NCBI RefSeq assembly: GCF_019175385.1
Contig: NC_083338.1
Coordinates: forward strand, 62,156,884 to 62,220,883
DNA length: 64,000 nucleotides
Reading direction: 5' to 3'
Origin: Lycium barbarum
Taxonomy: Eukaryota; Streptophyta; Magnoliopsida; Solanales; Solanaceae
The translations under genes were made by a program, and so were the position numbers. This document shows positions 22,801-31,780 of this stretch, piece after piece (the stretch's first letter is position 1; each line of letters begins with the position of its first letter). The notes under the pieces were generated by a model that was not told the origin of the DNA, did not search any database, and saw nothing but the letters and a program-made list of their open reading frames with translations.

Positions 22801-23500
22801 TTGGTGCCCCAACTTGAGAAGGAACCTGAATGATTGGGAATTTGATGAACTTGCAGCGCTTCTGGGAAGATTGCATCCCAACGTTGTTAACCCACTGAGA
22901 AATGACACGCTCAAATGGGGCACTAGCATGGATGGATCATACTCAGTTAAGGCTAATTATCAGCTCTTGAATTCCAACAAAATTCTGATTGACCAGTGGC
23001 CATGGAAGCTGATATGGAAGGTCAAATTGCCCCCCAAGATCAGCGCTTTCTGCTGGATAGCTTTGAACAACTCTTGTTCCACTATAGATAATCTTAACAG
23101 GAAAGGCTTCAATACAGTTAACAGATGCTACATGTGTTTGAACAGGCTTGAAACTGTTAACCACCTTTTTTTGCACTGCTCGATTGCTAGAGACATTTGG
23201 TCAATGTTTTTCTCCCTTTTTGGTCTCCAGTGGGTTCTGCCAAATAGTCTCAGGGAAGTTTTTGTAAGTTGGGGCAATTGGAAAGTTGAAAAGTCCATCA
23301 GAAGAATCTGGTCTATGGTTCCCGCTGTTGTTGTGTGGGGTTTATGGACAGAAAGGAACCAAAGATGTTTTGATGGCATCGCAACTAACAGCTCCAATTT
23401 TAAAGGCAGATGCCTAGTCTTACTTTTTAGTTGGGTTAACCATACTCCCTTGTATGATCCTGATCAATTCTTGGATTTTGTCAGCTCTCTAGTTTTATGA
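19862..23500 (+). CDS. LINE 2 ORF2: endonuclease-reverse transcriptase (intact, 1212 aa)
   Basis: An uninterrupted 1212-residue protein that would nick genomic DNA and copy LINE RNA onto the free end. Endonuclease residues are present: Asn9 (SWNVRG), Glu38 (LQETK), Tyr112 (GVYGPH), Asp143/Asn145 (GGDFN) and Asp226/His227 (SDHCP). The RT region starts near residue 450 (SPGPDGF), with motif A near 582 (KLDIEKAFD), motif B RGIRQGDPLSPFLF and motif C near 690 (LLFADDTLIF). A C-terminal zf-RVT region near 1050-1110 has CYMCLNRLETVNHLFLHC. No RNase H domain is present, unlike LINE 1. The length suits a full plant L1 ORF2. The start is set by the ATGA overlap with ORF1. Element 5' truncation probably makes it immobile alone, though the protein could act in trans if transcribed. 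Confidence 0.93.
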   Translation: MKLKLISWNVRGLNDMSKRSTIRALMQKWKPDILCLQETKIDGCPVATITQIWGSRWVGWAELRARGTRGGVIIIWDKRQWNCLDSHQGQFTITTMLEGVHSNFRFCFTGVYGPHTNWERAELWEELADVRGLWDEGWVVGGDFNVCRFENERYNCIRRSRAMSAFSDFIQDMGLIDLPLQGAFYTWTRNADFLQASRIDRFLVSSEWSDYFGVISQKALPKVVSDHCPIALECGDWTSEPSYFKFENMWLQHEGFGDLVKQWWQGYEVNGSSDFVLSQKLKMLKKDLVTWNKEVFGSVNTKINKVLEELQMLDQVAENRVLTQDETNKSLTLKLELQQLAKAEEISWRQKSRCLWLKEGDRNTKYFQRIANSHRRYNCIDRLQVADDIIEDKEHIKQVILDFYQELYSENEEWRPTADFEGLNCLDNEDKETLECPFEEEEVLNAINSCAPDKSPGPDGFTMAFFQKCWSTIKQDVMNTFNHFHTNCHMVKSFNASFIALIPKRKGAIELKDFRPISLIGSVYKIVAKVLSERLKRVIWKFVSGYQNAFIKGRQITDASLIANEVLDWRLKSGVPGLLFKLDIEKAFDKLNWKYLISILRQMGFGDRWIRWIRFSFSTVKYSILINRSPVGFFSPKRGIRQGDPLSPFLFIIAMEGLSRMLDKAKELHWLEGFDVGNRIGQSISISHLLFADDTLIFCGAERSQVQHLNITLMIFEAISGLHINMSKSVIYPVNMVNGLEDLAEIMCCSTGTFPTTYLGLPLGASYKSVEAWNGVVEKFEKRLASWQQQYLSLGGRITLINSVLDSIPTYFMSLFPVPGEVLKQLDRLRCLFLWDDKNENHKLHLVNWDKVTIPKSLGGLGVKDLALHSKSMLMKWHWRYNQENMGLWKEVVQAKYGNDSHWVSNLSRSPHGCGLWKEIRKLWTDFSSNSSLHVGNGNRIRFWEDNWLGQNTLKELYPMIFSIASNPNSTVSQNWEGHAWCPNLRRNLNDWEFDELAALLGRLHPNVVNPLRNDTLKWGTSMDGSYSVKANYQLLNSNKILIDQWPWKLIWKVKLPPKISAFCWIALNNSCSTIDNLNRKGFNTVNRCYMCLNRLETVNHLFLHCSIARDIWSMFFSLFGLQWVLPNSLREVFVSWGNWKVEKSIRRIWSMVPAVVVWGLWTERNQRCFDGIATNSSNFKGRCLVLLFSWVNHTPLYDPDQFLDFVSSLVL

Positions 23501-23607
23501 TAGATTTTTATTTTTGCCTTTTATAGAGCTGACTTTCCTACTTTTGTAATCTCGCATCCCCTGGATGCCTTGTTATTAATATACCACTTATTTCATCAAA
23601 AAAAAAA
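23501..23607 (+). other. LINE 2 3' UTR and poly(A) tail
   Basis: About 100 nt of T-rich sequence after the ORF2 stop, then an A-run (23598-23607, partly shared with the target duplication). Confidence 0.85.
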
Positions 23608-23620
23608 GAATTCGGAATCA
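23604..23620 (+). repeat. LINE 2 target-site duplication, right copy
   Basis: Identical to 18788-18804; after it the LINE 1 frame resumes (QAGVWLEEKDEI). Confidence 0.92.
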
Positions 23621-25142
23621 GGCAGGGGTTTGGCTGGAAGAGAAGGATGAGATAATAGGGGAGGCCCTTAGATTTTACACTGCTCAATTCACTAAGGAAG
23701 AAGATCCTACTGACTTTGAAATGCTGGATCAAGTACCAGAGATGATCAACGACACCATGAATGCAGAAATAGTACATATCCTAATTGAAGAAGAAATTAA
23801 ACAGGTTGTATTCAGTCTGAATGGTGAGAGTACAGCAAGGCCTGATGGTTTCACTGGGGCTTTCTATCAATCATGTTGGGAGGTGATTAAGGAAGATATT
23901 ATTAATATGGTCAAAGCCTTTTTCTGTGGAGCAGAATTGCCAAGATTTATAACTCATACTAATTTGGTATTATTGCCAAAAAAGGATGTCATTAACACCT
24001 TTGCTAACATGAGACCAATTAGTTTGAGTAATTTTGTGAATAAAATTTTTTCAAGGCTGTTGCATGAAAGAGTGGTGGATAGATTGTCAGAGATAGTGTC
24101 TTTGAATCAAGCAGGGTTTGTGAAGGGCAGGAGTATTATAGAGAACATCTTGCTGACTCAAGAAATAGTGGCTGATATAAGATTGAGGGCAAGAGATGCT
24201 AATGTGGTTATGAAGTTAGATATGGCAAAGGCATATGATAGAGTATCTTGGCTGTTTTTGACAAAAGTACTGAGGAAATTGGGCTTCAAAGAAAAAACGA
24301 TTGATAGGGTGTATAGAATAGTCAACAATAATTGGTATTCAGTGTTGATAAATGGACAACAAAATGGGTTCTTTCAGTCATCTAGAGGAGTGAAGCAAGA
24401 GAACCCATTATCCCCAACTTTGTTTATCTTAACTTCAGAGGTCCTCACAAGAAATCTCAATGCTTTACACAATAAATCTCAGTTTAAAGGGTTTGGAATG
24501 CCTAAATGGAGTCCTAGAATCAATCTAGCCTATGCGGATGATATGATTATCTTCTCATTTGCTGATGTATTGTCTTTGCAATTGATCATGGAGATTTTAA
24601 AGAAATATGAGAAGGTGTCAGGGCAGTTAATTAACAAGGCGAAGAGTGCAGTATACATGCATCAAAATGTCCCAATGGATGTTAGCATTACTGTGGAGAT
24701 TGCTACAGGGATAGAAAGAAAAGAGTTTCCTTTTATCCACTTAGGATGCCCAATTTTCCACAGTAAAAGAAGAAAGGAATTCTTTAATGGGATTCTACTG
24801 AAGATTAAGAATATATTGCAAAGTTGGAAAGGAAAAATGCTTTCCTTTGGAGGAAGGGTTGTGTTGATTAAACATGTTCTTCAGTCAATGCCAATTCATT
24901 TATTATCAGCTATCAACCCTCCAGATGGTGTGACTAATAAAATGCATAGACTTTTTGAACATTTTTTTTGGAATAACACAGCAGAGGGAAAGAGCAGACA
25001 CTGGGCAGCTTGGAAAATCTCTGTCTACCTACTAAAGAAGGTGGATTGGGGTTTAGATCCCTTCATGATGTATCTATGGCTATATACTGTAAGTTGTCTT
25101 GGAATTTCAGGACCAAGCCATCTCTGTGGAGGGTTTTTCTGA
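23621..25142 (+). pseudogene. LINE 1 ORF2, reverse transcriptase
   Basis: From 23621 the frame reads QAGVWLEEKDEIIGEALRF and the long open stretch from 23721 gives the RT: SLNGESTARPDGFTGAFYQ (the usual PGPDG degraded), MRPISLSNFVNKIFSRLL, GFVKGRSIIENILLTQE, MKLDMAKAYDRVSW (motif A), SSRGVKQENPLSPTLF (motif B, usual GDP changed to ENP) and AYADDMIIF (motif C). The two polymerase Asp pairs are kept. A frameshift near 25010-25040 ends the frame. Confidence 0.88.
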
Positions 25143-25572
25143 ATAACAAATATTGTAGGAAAGAGAATGCAGTCATAGTATCATGGAAATATGGCACTCA
25201 ACTCTGGAAGAAAATGATACAAGCAAGAGAAATAATGAAGCATCAGATCTGGTGGCAAACTAAAATGCGAAATGCTAATTTTTGGTTTGATAACTGGATA
25301 GGAATGGGGGCTTTGTACTATATTAATCAAGGGGATACTTATGACTCTAGCATACAGGTTGTTAATGAGATGGTGAATGGTGGATAATGGGATGTTGGGA
25401 AACTGACAGAGGTGGTATCACAGGATATAGTCCAACATATTCTGAATACCATTTCACCACCCAGAGACAATACAGAGATGGACAAGCCTTGGTGCTTATT
25501 GAATAACAAAGGGGATTTTACAGTGAAAACTGCTCGGGATTTTGTAAGATTAAGAAGTCAAGAATCTGATGT
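25010..25572 (+). pseudogene. LINE 1 ORF2, post-RT region
   Basis: Shifted frame ENLCLPTKEGGLGFRSLHDVSMAIYCKLSWNFR, the well-conserved block after RT in plant L1 proteins, then WKKMIQAREIMKHQIWW and NFWFDNWIGMGAL. A TAA ends it at 25385-25387; the next stretch, DNTEMDKPWCLLNNKGDFTVKTARDF, is the start of the zf-RVT region. It is cut by the RTE insertion near 25573. Confidence 0.82.
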
Positions 25573-26911
25573 TTGGAGTGGCTGACTAGGTTGTTTAATG
25601 TCATCTTTAAGACGGCATTGATGCCCGAAGAATGGAGGGCGAGTGTAATGATCCCTCTATACAAGAATAAGGGAGATATCCAGAGTTGCAACAACTATAG
25701 AGGTATCAAGCTGCTAAGCCATACTATGAAAGTGTGGGAAAGGGTGGTGAAGATGAGGGTGAGGAGAGGTGTGTCTATTTCAGAGAACCAGTTCGGATTC
25801 ATGCCGGGACGCTCAACTACAGAAGCCATCCATCTTGTGAGAAGGTTGGTGGAGCAGTACAGGGAGAGGAAGAAGGACTTACACATGGTATTCATCGACC
25901 TAGAAAAGGCTTATGACAAAGTTCCAAGACAGATCCTATGGAAATGCTTGGAGGCTAAAAGTGTACCTGTGGCGTACATTAGGGTGATCAAGGACATGTA
26001 TGAGGGAGCCAAAACCAGGGTAAGGACAGTAGGAGAAGACTCAGAGCACTTTCCAGTTGTGATGGGGTTGCATCAAGGATCAGCTCTTAGTCCGTTTTTA
26101 TTTGCCTTGGTGATGGATGAATTGACACGGCAAATTCAAGGTGAGGTGCCATGGTGTATGTTGTTCGCGGACGATATAGTCCTGATCGACGAGACTCGTA
26201 GCGGAGTTAACGCTAAGCTGGAGAGTTGGAGACATACTCTGGAGTCTAAAGGGTTTAAGCTGAGTAGGACCAAGACAGAGTACTTGGAGTGTAAGTTCAG
26301 TGAAGCACCTCAGGAGGCTGGCTTGGAAGTGAGACTTGGTACCCGTAGTTTCAAGTACCTTGGGTCTATTCTGCAAAGCTGCGGGGAGATTGACGATGAT
26401 GTCACACATCGTATTGGGGCAGGATGGATGAAATGGAGGCTTGCTTCCGGAGTGCTATGTGACAAGAAGGTGCCACCAAAACTTAAGGGCAAGTTCTACA
26501 AAGTGATGGTTAGACCGACTATGTTGTATGGGGCAGAGTGTTGGCCGGTTAAGATCTCTCACGTTCAAAATATGAAAGTTGCCGAGATGAGAATGTTAAG
26601 ATGGATGTGTGGCCACACCAGGAGTGAGGATTAGGAATGAGCATATTCGGGATAAGGTGGGGGTGGCCTCGGTGGAAGATAAGATGCGAGAAGCGAGATT
26701 GAGATGGTTTGGGCATGTGAAGAGGAGAGACACAGATGCCCCAATGCGGAGGTGTGAGAGGTTGGCCATGGATGGTTTCAGACGAGGTAGGGGTAGACCG
26801 AAGAAATATTGGGGAGAGGTAATTAGACACGACATGACGCAACTACAGCTTACCGAGGACATGACCTTAGATAGGAGGGTTTGGAGGACCCAAATTAGGG
26901 TAGAAGGCTAG
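25573..26911 (+). pseudogene. RTE reverse transcriptase, C-terminal part
   Basis: The frame to 26634 gives [69 protein letters not shown] (motif A), [19 protein letters not shown] (motif B) and [13 protein letters not shown] (motif C), then the RTE-specific tail [34 protein letters not shown] and [13 protein letters not shown] 2-nt loss near 26630 shifts the frame; it resumes as [30 protein letters not shown] to the natural stop at 26909-26911. The endonuclease half is missing. All visible catalytic residues are kept. Confidence 0.9.
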
Positions 26912-27208
26912 TAGATAGTCTCGTTTTCCGTTCTTATTAGTAGTCGCATTATCGCAATATAATTTCTTCTGCTCAGATTTCTGCTATTATCTGTTATTTC
27001 CTGTGCTTTGATTATCCTGTGTTATCTGTGTCGCTTGCATTATTTCATTTCATATCGCTTTGATTCTCTTAACCTTATCTGACTTCTTTTTATGCTTTTA
27101 TTGAGCCGAGGGTCTTTCGGAAACAGCCGTCCTACCTTGGTAGGAGTAAGGTCTGCGTACACTCTTCTACCCTCCCCAGACCCCACGATGTGGGATTTCA
27201 CTGGGTGG

Positions 27209-27227
27209 TTGTTGTTGTTGTTGTTGT
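27209..27227 (+). repeat. (TTG)n tail of the RTE LINE
   Basis: Six TTG repeats at the 3' terminus, the usual end of RTE LINEs in this plant group. Confidence 0.9.
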
Positions 27228-27289
27228 GTAGACCTGGTATAAATATTGAAGGTCTTCAGCTTCAACAAGTGATTATTAAGTGGTGACAA

Positions 27290-28065
27290 GTACCAGCTAT
27301 GGGGAGAATTAAGCAGATTTTTAAAGCAGTACCTGCCATAATTCTTTGGGAATTGTAGAAAAGAAGGAATAGTATTAGGCATGGAGAAAGAAGATCTTTG
27401 GGTAGAGTAATATTTCTGGTATTCAGTACAATCCAAAGACTGGTTCAAATTAGAAACCCATCACTCGAAGGGCTGCTTAATAACTGGGAAGATCTGATCA
27501 GATTTTTAGAAGGAGGTGTAGTAAGGATTAAGGTGACTAAAATGGTATGGAATTACCCTCCAACAGGTTGGATCATGTGTAATACAGATGGAGCTTCAAG
27601 AGGGAACCCTGGGAGAAGCTCATATGGGGTTTTTTTTTTTTTTTGAGAAATTCTAAAGGTAATTTGTTATATGCACAGGCAACAGAAATTGGGATCATAA
27701 CAAATACTGATGCTGAAGTTCTTGCAATTGTGGAAGCAATGAGATATTGCAAAAGGGAGAATCTGAATAATATCATAGTTCAGACAGATTCAGAAATAAT
27801 AGTCAAGGTACTGGAGGAAGGTTGGAAATAACCTTGGGGTATAGCAATCTGGATAGACGAGATTTTGGAGTTTAGAAGGAATATGAATGTACAAATTTGT
27901 CACATAATGAGAGGGCAAAAAATTGGCAGATGAGTTAGCTAATCAAGCTTTAGATGAGAGAGCAGTTCTATGCCAAAGCTTCCGAGGCTTGAATACAATG
28001 TGCAGGAAAATAATCAATAGTGATAAGTCTCAGATCCCATATCTGAGAATTAGAACTAAAAGGTG
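27290..28065 (+). pseudogene. LINE 1 ORF2, C-terminal RNase H domain
   Basis: After the RTE insertion the frame resumes with IFKAVPAIILWEL and, from 27398, GRVIFLVFSTIQRLVQ, then WIMCNTDGASRGNPGRSSYG, the first Asp motif of the RNase H found in one lineage of plant L1 elements. A T15 run (27630-27644) breaks the frame. The next frame has LRNSKGNLLYAQATEIGIITNTDAEVLAIVEAM (catalytic Glu) and IIVQTDSEIIVKVL (Asp). The last motif, around ADELANQAL, lies after another shift at about 27915. The domain is not a separate host gene: it continues the L1 order and lies before a LINE 3' UTR. Confidence 0.87.
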
Positions 28066-29204
28066 AAATTCACATGGAGAATACAAATGTCTTGAAAGGC
28101 AGAAAAAACAGAAAGGCATTAAGGGATATAGTGTTGCTATTAGATTAGGAGAAAGGAAAAGGAGGACATATCTATATCTCCATGTTCAAGGCCTTAGGAA
28201 GGAGAACATGGTTGTATTTTATACTAATGAAATTTTCCTTTTTGCAGGTCTATATAGTAACATATACACACAGGACACAAAAACTGTCACACATATACAA
28301 CAATACAATCAATAGGAGCAGTTACAGCAACTTTCTGATCTGTATACCATGGAAAATATGGTATACAGGTCAGAGATGGCACAGTTCTAATCGTCAACAT
28401 ACATCATCACAAATATGCAAGGATAATAGCTGCCAGAGAAGCATAGGAAATAACAGAGTACAGCAACAATGGGAGTTATACAGCCAAGGGATCGATACAA
28501 AACAAGGAATGTAGCAATGGCTAAAGCCTAAGGTGAAAGCATGGAAATACATGGTGACAAGGCCATGGACGAACAGTATAAATCCATAGACGAGACCAAT
28601 CTTCTTCTTGAAATCGGAGGAACTCAGCAAAGACAACACAAGAACAAATGAGTTTGACAGAATGGGGACTTTAAAAAGCGGAAATTTATTCATAGAACAT
28701 TACCGGGCACAAAGGGGGATCGGACTAATCAATCTGAGCTTTAACGGCCTGAAAATGGTGGAAATGAGACACAGCCACATCAAGACATCCAGATTCAGCT
28801 ACAACATCAAAAGAAGTTACAAATTCAGCTACAATTTTAAACAAGGATACGGAGCAGAAAGACGACACAAAAAGGATGCTCAAAGAGCTGAAAAATGGTA
28901 CCTAAGCTTGAAGAACGACCTTTGCATCGACCACAGAGGACCCAAATCAGATAGTTATCATCTCCTTGATGCAAATCGGAGCTCCGATCATCATCTTCAT
29001 GTTGACAGCGGTCGAAAGATTGAGAGAGAAAGGTGAATGAAGAGAGAGAAGAAGCATCGAGAATATAGGGCAACGGATAACATTTGGACAAAATGTAATT
29101 ACTTTCCATTTTTTTCTTTTTATTTTTGCACTGTAATAAGGGACCACTTTGGGACCATTTTCATTAAATAAAATGCGCGATGGGCAAAATTAATTTAATA
29201 AAAA
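28066..29204 (+). other. LINE 1 3' untranslated region
   Basis: About 1.1 kb without a recognisable protein. It contains a strong hairpin at 28334-28374 and ends in an A-run before the target duplication. An extra small insertion cannot be excluded. Confidence 0.6.
28334..28374 (+). other. 17-bp stem-loop in the LINE 1 3' UTR
   Basis: Arms 28334-28350 and 28358-28374 are inverted copies (one G-U pair in RNA) around a 7-nt loop GGAAAAT; core CTGTATACCAT. Confidence 0.8.
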
Positions 29205-29223
29205 AATATTTTATTATATTATA
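29205..29223 (+). repeat. LINE 1 target-site duplication, right copy
   Basis: AATATTTTATTATATTATA, identical to 15484-15502. Confidence 0.85.
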
Positions 29224-29315
29224 CACACTTTTAATTTAGAACCACAAGATTGAAAAGTCTATTTTTATTTCTTAAACTCCGTGTCTAGTCAAACTTAGAC
29301 ACTTAAATTGAGACA
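29224..29315. repeat. Tandem repeat unit 1, right part, with Stowaway-like end
   Basis: Holds the end ACTCCGTGTCTAGTCAAACT...GAGACAGAGGGAGTA, the reversed terminal sequence of a Stowaway/Tc1-Mariner type MITE next to TA. Confidence 0.75.
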
Positions 29316-29904
29316 GAGGGAGTATATGCCAAATGAAGGAAATGAAAGGACAATTGAGACACTGCAGACAGGTGAGGACCTAAAAAGTAAACACACAAGA
29401 GGTAGAATTAATGTTCTGAAATGTACACATGTTGGTCCCTGCTTAGAGTATAATTTCATGTGTTTTCTATAATAGAGTAATAAAATGAAGTGTAGAAGTA
29501 AAGAAATATGATAACGTAAAAGTGGAATACACGTGTACAGGTGGCAAACCATGTACAGTAGTACATGTAGCCCAACATGATTAATTTTGGTTATTTACTT
29601 TAGTTAGTCTTTATGGTTTCTATATTTTGCCAAGGATGTCGCGATTCTCCTTAGTGAGTCTCCATATTTTATTTCTTTTCCGCTTGTTTTTTCCCTTAAT
29701 TTCTTAATTATTGTTAAAATTTGTCTTATTTTGGTTATGTCTGCCTCTTTTTATATTTAGTAAGTTGACAATTCAAAATATCCTACATGTCAAGTTTATA
29801 ATCACAAGATTCAAATGATATTTTAATTTAGACCACAAGATTCAAAAGTCTTTTTATTTCTCAAACTCCGTGTCTAGTCAAACTTAGACACTTAAATTGA
29901 GACA
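29316..29904. repeat. Tandem repeat unit 2 (complete, 589 bp)
   Basis: Starts GAGGGAGTATATGCC, ends with the same Stowaway-like terminus; unit 3 starts directly after. Only intact unit in the window. No coding potential. Confidence 0.85.
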
Positions 29905-29964
29905 GAGGGAGTACATGCTAAATGAAGGAAATGAAAGGACAATTGAGACACCGCGGAAACGTGG
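29905..29964. repeat. Tandem repeat unit 3, first part
   Basis: Starts GAGGGAGTACATGCT; interrupted by solo LTR A. Its last five bases CGTGG (29960-29964) are the LTR A target duplication. It resumes at 42551. Confidence 0.85.
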
Positions 29965-30381
29965 TGTCACGACCCAACTAGGGGCCATGACGGGTACCCG
30001 GGCTAACCACCGAGGACCACTCATTCTATTGCTCATCATACACATCAAGCGTTCATTCATTAATCTTTTACTTGAATCATAGGAAAACCATTTTTCATTC
30101 GGAAACATAATTACCTTATATACATAAGCCCTCCGGCCATCAAAATAATATATATATATATACACACATACGAGGAGAAACCGTGAGACCATACTACCCA
30201 CACATACGTATCTACGATCCTCTACTAGAGTACTAGACATGAGGACGGGACAGGAAACCGTCGTGCCCAAAATACATATACATATATACACAAAAGAATA
30301 AGTCAATGGCACCTCCGGAATAATTGAGTGCCCTCAAGTCAGCTAATAGCTCCTACGAGTCTAGATCACCTCCCTATCTAC

Positions 30382-30438
30382 CTGTGGGCATGAACACAGC
30401 GTCCAAAGAAAACGGACGTCAGTACGAACATTGTACTG
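30382..30438 (-). other. R-U5 triple-hairpin module, copy 4 (LTR A)
   Basis: H3 is CTGTG/CACAG instead of CTGCG/CGCAG, a compensatory change; H2 is CGTCC/GGACG with an added closing CG. Confidence 0.75.
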
Positions 30439-30636
30439 AGTATGTAAGGCATGAATGAAATGAACATAATAGAGAAATCATAAGACATAAGATGAAAATG
30501 TAACTTGCGTAACTTTAAGGATGGATGCATTTCATGCATATATAATATATAATCGTAGTACATGTATCATCATAGCGCGTACATCATCGTATCATATATA
30601 TCATCATCGTTAACCCGCGTCCGGGTAACCATCATA

Positions 30637-30904
30637 TGCCGCCCACTAGTGGTGATCATGTCCGGCCTTCTAGGCACGGTGGAATCATAAGCAGCCCGCC
30701 TTAGCGATGACATGTCTGGCCATTTGGGCACGGTGGAATAACAAGCAGCCCGCCTTAGCGGTGACATGTCCGGCCATTTAGGCACGGTGGAATAACAAGC
30801 AGCCCGCCTTAGCGGTGACATGTCCGGCCATTTAGGCACGGTGGAATAACAATCAGCCCATCTTAGCGATGACATGTCCGGCCATTTAGGCACGGTGGAA
30901 TTGC
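30637..30904 (-). repeat. 54-bp tandem array in LTR A
   Basis: Five head-to-tail copies, each with CATGTCCGGCC and GGCACGGTGGAAT; outer copies more diverged. It lies beside the hairpin module. Confidence 0.9.
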
Positions 30905-31780
30905 ATCGTCGTGAACACATCATAGACACATCTTGACCTTATCATAGGCTTATCGCAACCTTATCATAAACTTAGCATTATCAAAACTTTTCATAGAGCA
31001 TGCATTTGAATTTAAAGACAATCTATGAAAATCATATCATATTTGTAGCATGAACTTCATAAAAGTTTCGTATGATAGGCTTTATCATCTCTAAACTTAG
31101 GCTCATCAATCCCATTATCGCATCTATGGCATATCTCTTACCTTTGTCTCATATGAAACCCCCTTTGAACATAGACTCGTAATTTTTCGGACATTGGTCA
31201 TAGGACATGCATTAGAGCTTATAGACAATCTATCACAATATCGGGGTGACATAAGGTCGAGAACCCCTGATTACGTTATGGAGTGATCATATTCATCGTA
31301 TCTCACCTTGAAAGAACTAACATTTTAAGGTGAGTGTAACACAACGAGCAACCTCAAGGGATCGTAAATAGGGTCATTAGATTGTAAAAACATCATATCG
31401 TATTCATAGCAAGAACTTTATGGAATTAGCATATCATGAACTTTAGAACTCTTAGGCTCAACTCATAGTCATCATTATCATACTCACATCGTATCTCTTT
31501 TCTTTATCTTATGAAAAGCCTTTTTTAACCATAGACTCATAATTTCCGATGTGTAGGAAAGTCAGGGAATTATAGGAGAATTCATGCCATGGAGTCATGC
31601 CTTAGAAAGAAAGGACTAGCCTCACATACCTTTTTGCTTTCTACTCTATCGCTTGATCATTCTCCTTCAACGCTCACGTCTCTACCTTCAAAGGAATTCG
31701 CATCAACATTAGCTACTCGATTATATGAACGTGCTTACTAATGCTAGAGAAAATTTGGCAGCATTTCCTTTGTTTCTACT

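Larger units (their letters stand above)
18805..23603 (+). mobile_element. LINE 2: 5'-truncated L1-type LINE with intact ORF2
   Basis: Inserted in LINE 1 ORF2 between identical 17-bp duplications. It begins inside ORF1, so the 5' end is truncated as is usual for LINEs. It carries an intact ORF2, a short 3' UTR (23501-23597) and an A-run up to about 23607. It is younger than LINE 1, which it interrupts and which is much more degraded. Confidence 0.93.
25573..27227 (+). mobile_element. LINE 3: 5'-truncated RTE-clade LINE
   Basis: Begins inside the reverse transcriptase, ends in a (TTG)n tail (27209-27227). The 3' part (about 27110-27205, with the Lys-type TCTGCGTACACTC and GACCCCACGATGTGGG text) is the sequence shared by Solanaceae RTE LINEs and the SINEs that borrow their tail. 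I found no clear target duplication; LINE 1 resumes at about 27228. Confidence 0.85.
15503..29204 (+). mobile_element. LINE 1: L1-type retrotransposon with RNase H, interrupted twice
   Basis: Flanked by the 19-bp duplication AATATTTTATTATATTATA (15484-15502 and 29205-29223) with a short A-run before the right copy. Order: short 5' UTR, ORF1 with DUF4283-type domain and zinc knuckle, ORF2 with endonuclease, RT, zinc-finger region and C-terminal RNase H, then a 3' UTR of about 1.1 kb. Interrupted by LINE 2 (18805-23603) and an RTE element (about 25573-27227). Without them it is about 7.2 kb and appears full length, but both ORFs carry frameshifts and stops. Confidence 0.88.
29965..31780 (-). 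repeat. Solo LTR A, segment 1 (U5/R side)
   Basis: Starts TGTCACGACCC. A is a single LTR of about 2.93 kb in three pieces (29965-31780, 35012-35566, 41986-42545), flanked by CGTGG at 29960-29964 and 42546-42550, with no internal coding region, hence a solo LTR. This piece holds the hairpin module (30382-30438), a five-copy 54-bp tandem array (about 30637-30904) and the U5 terminal hairpin. Its last five bases CTACT are duplicated after LTR C. Confidence 0.9.

Noticed and set aside
27112..27227. Independent SINE
   Set aside because: The tail resembles Solanaceae SINE ends, but it follows the RTE ORF directly and no RNA polymerase III boxes were seen; it is the RTE 3' end.
27398..27831. Host RNase H-like gene
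   Set aside because: It continues the L1 ORF2 domain order, is frameshifted, and lies within the LINE 1 target duplications.
30637..30904. CRISPR-like array
   Set aside because: The 54-bp units are directly adjacent with no unique spacers, in a plant LTR.
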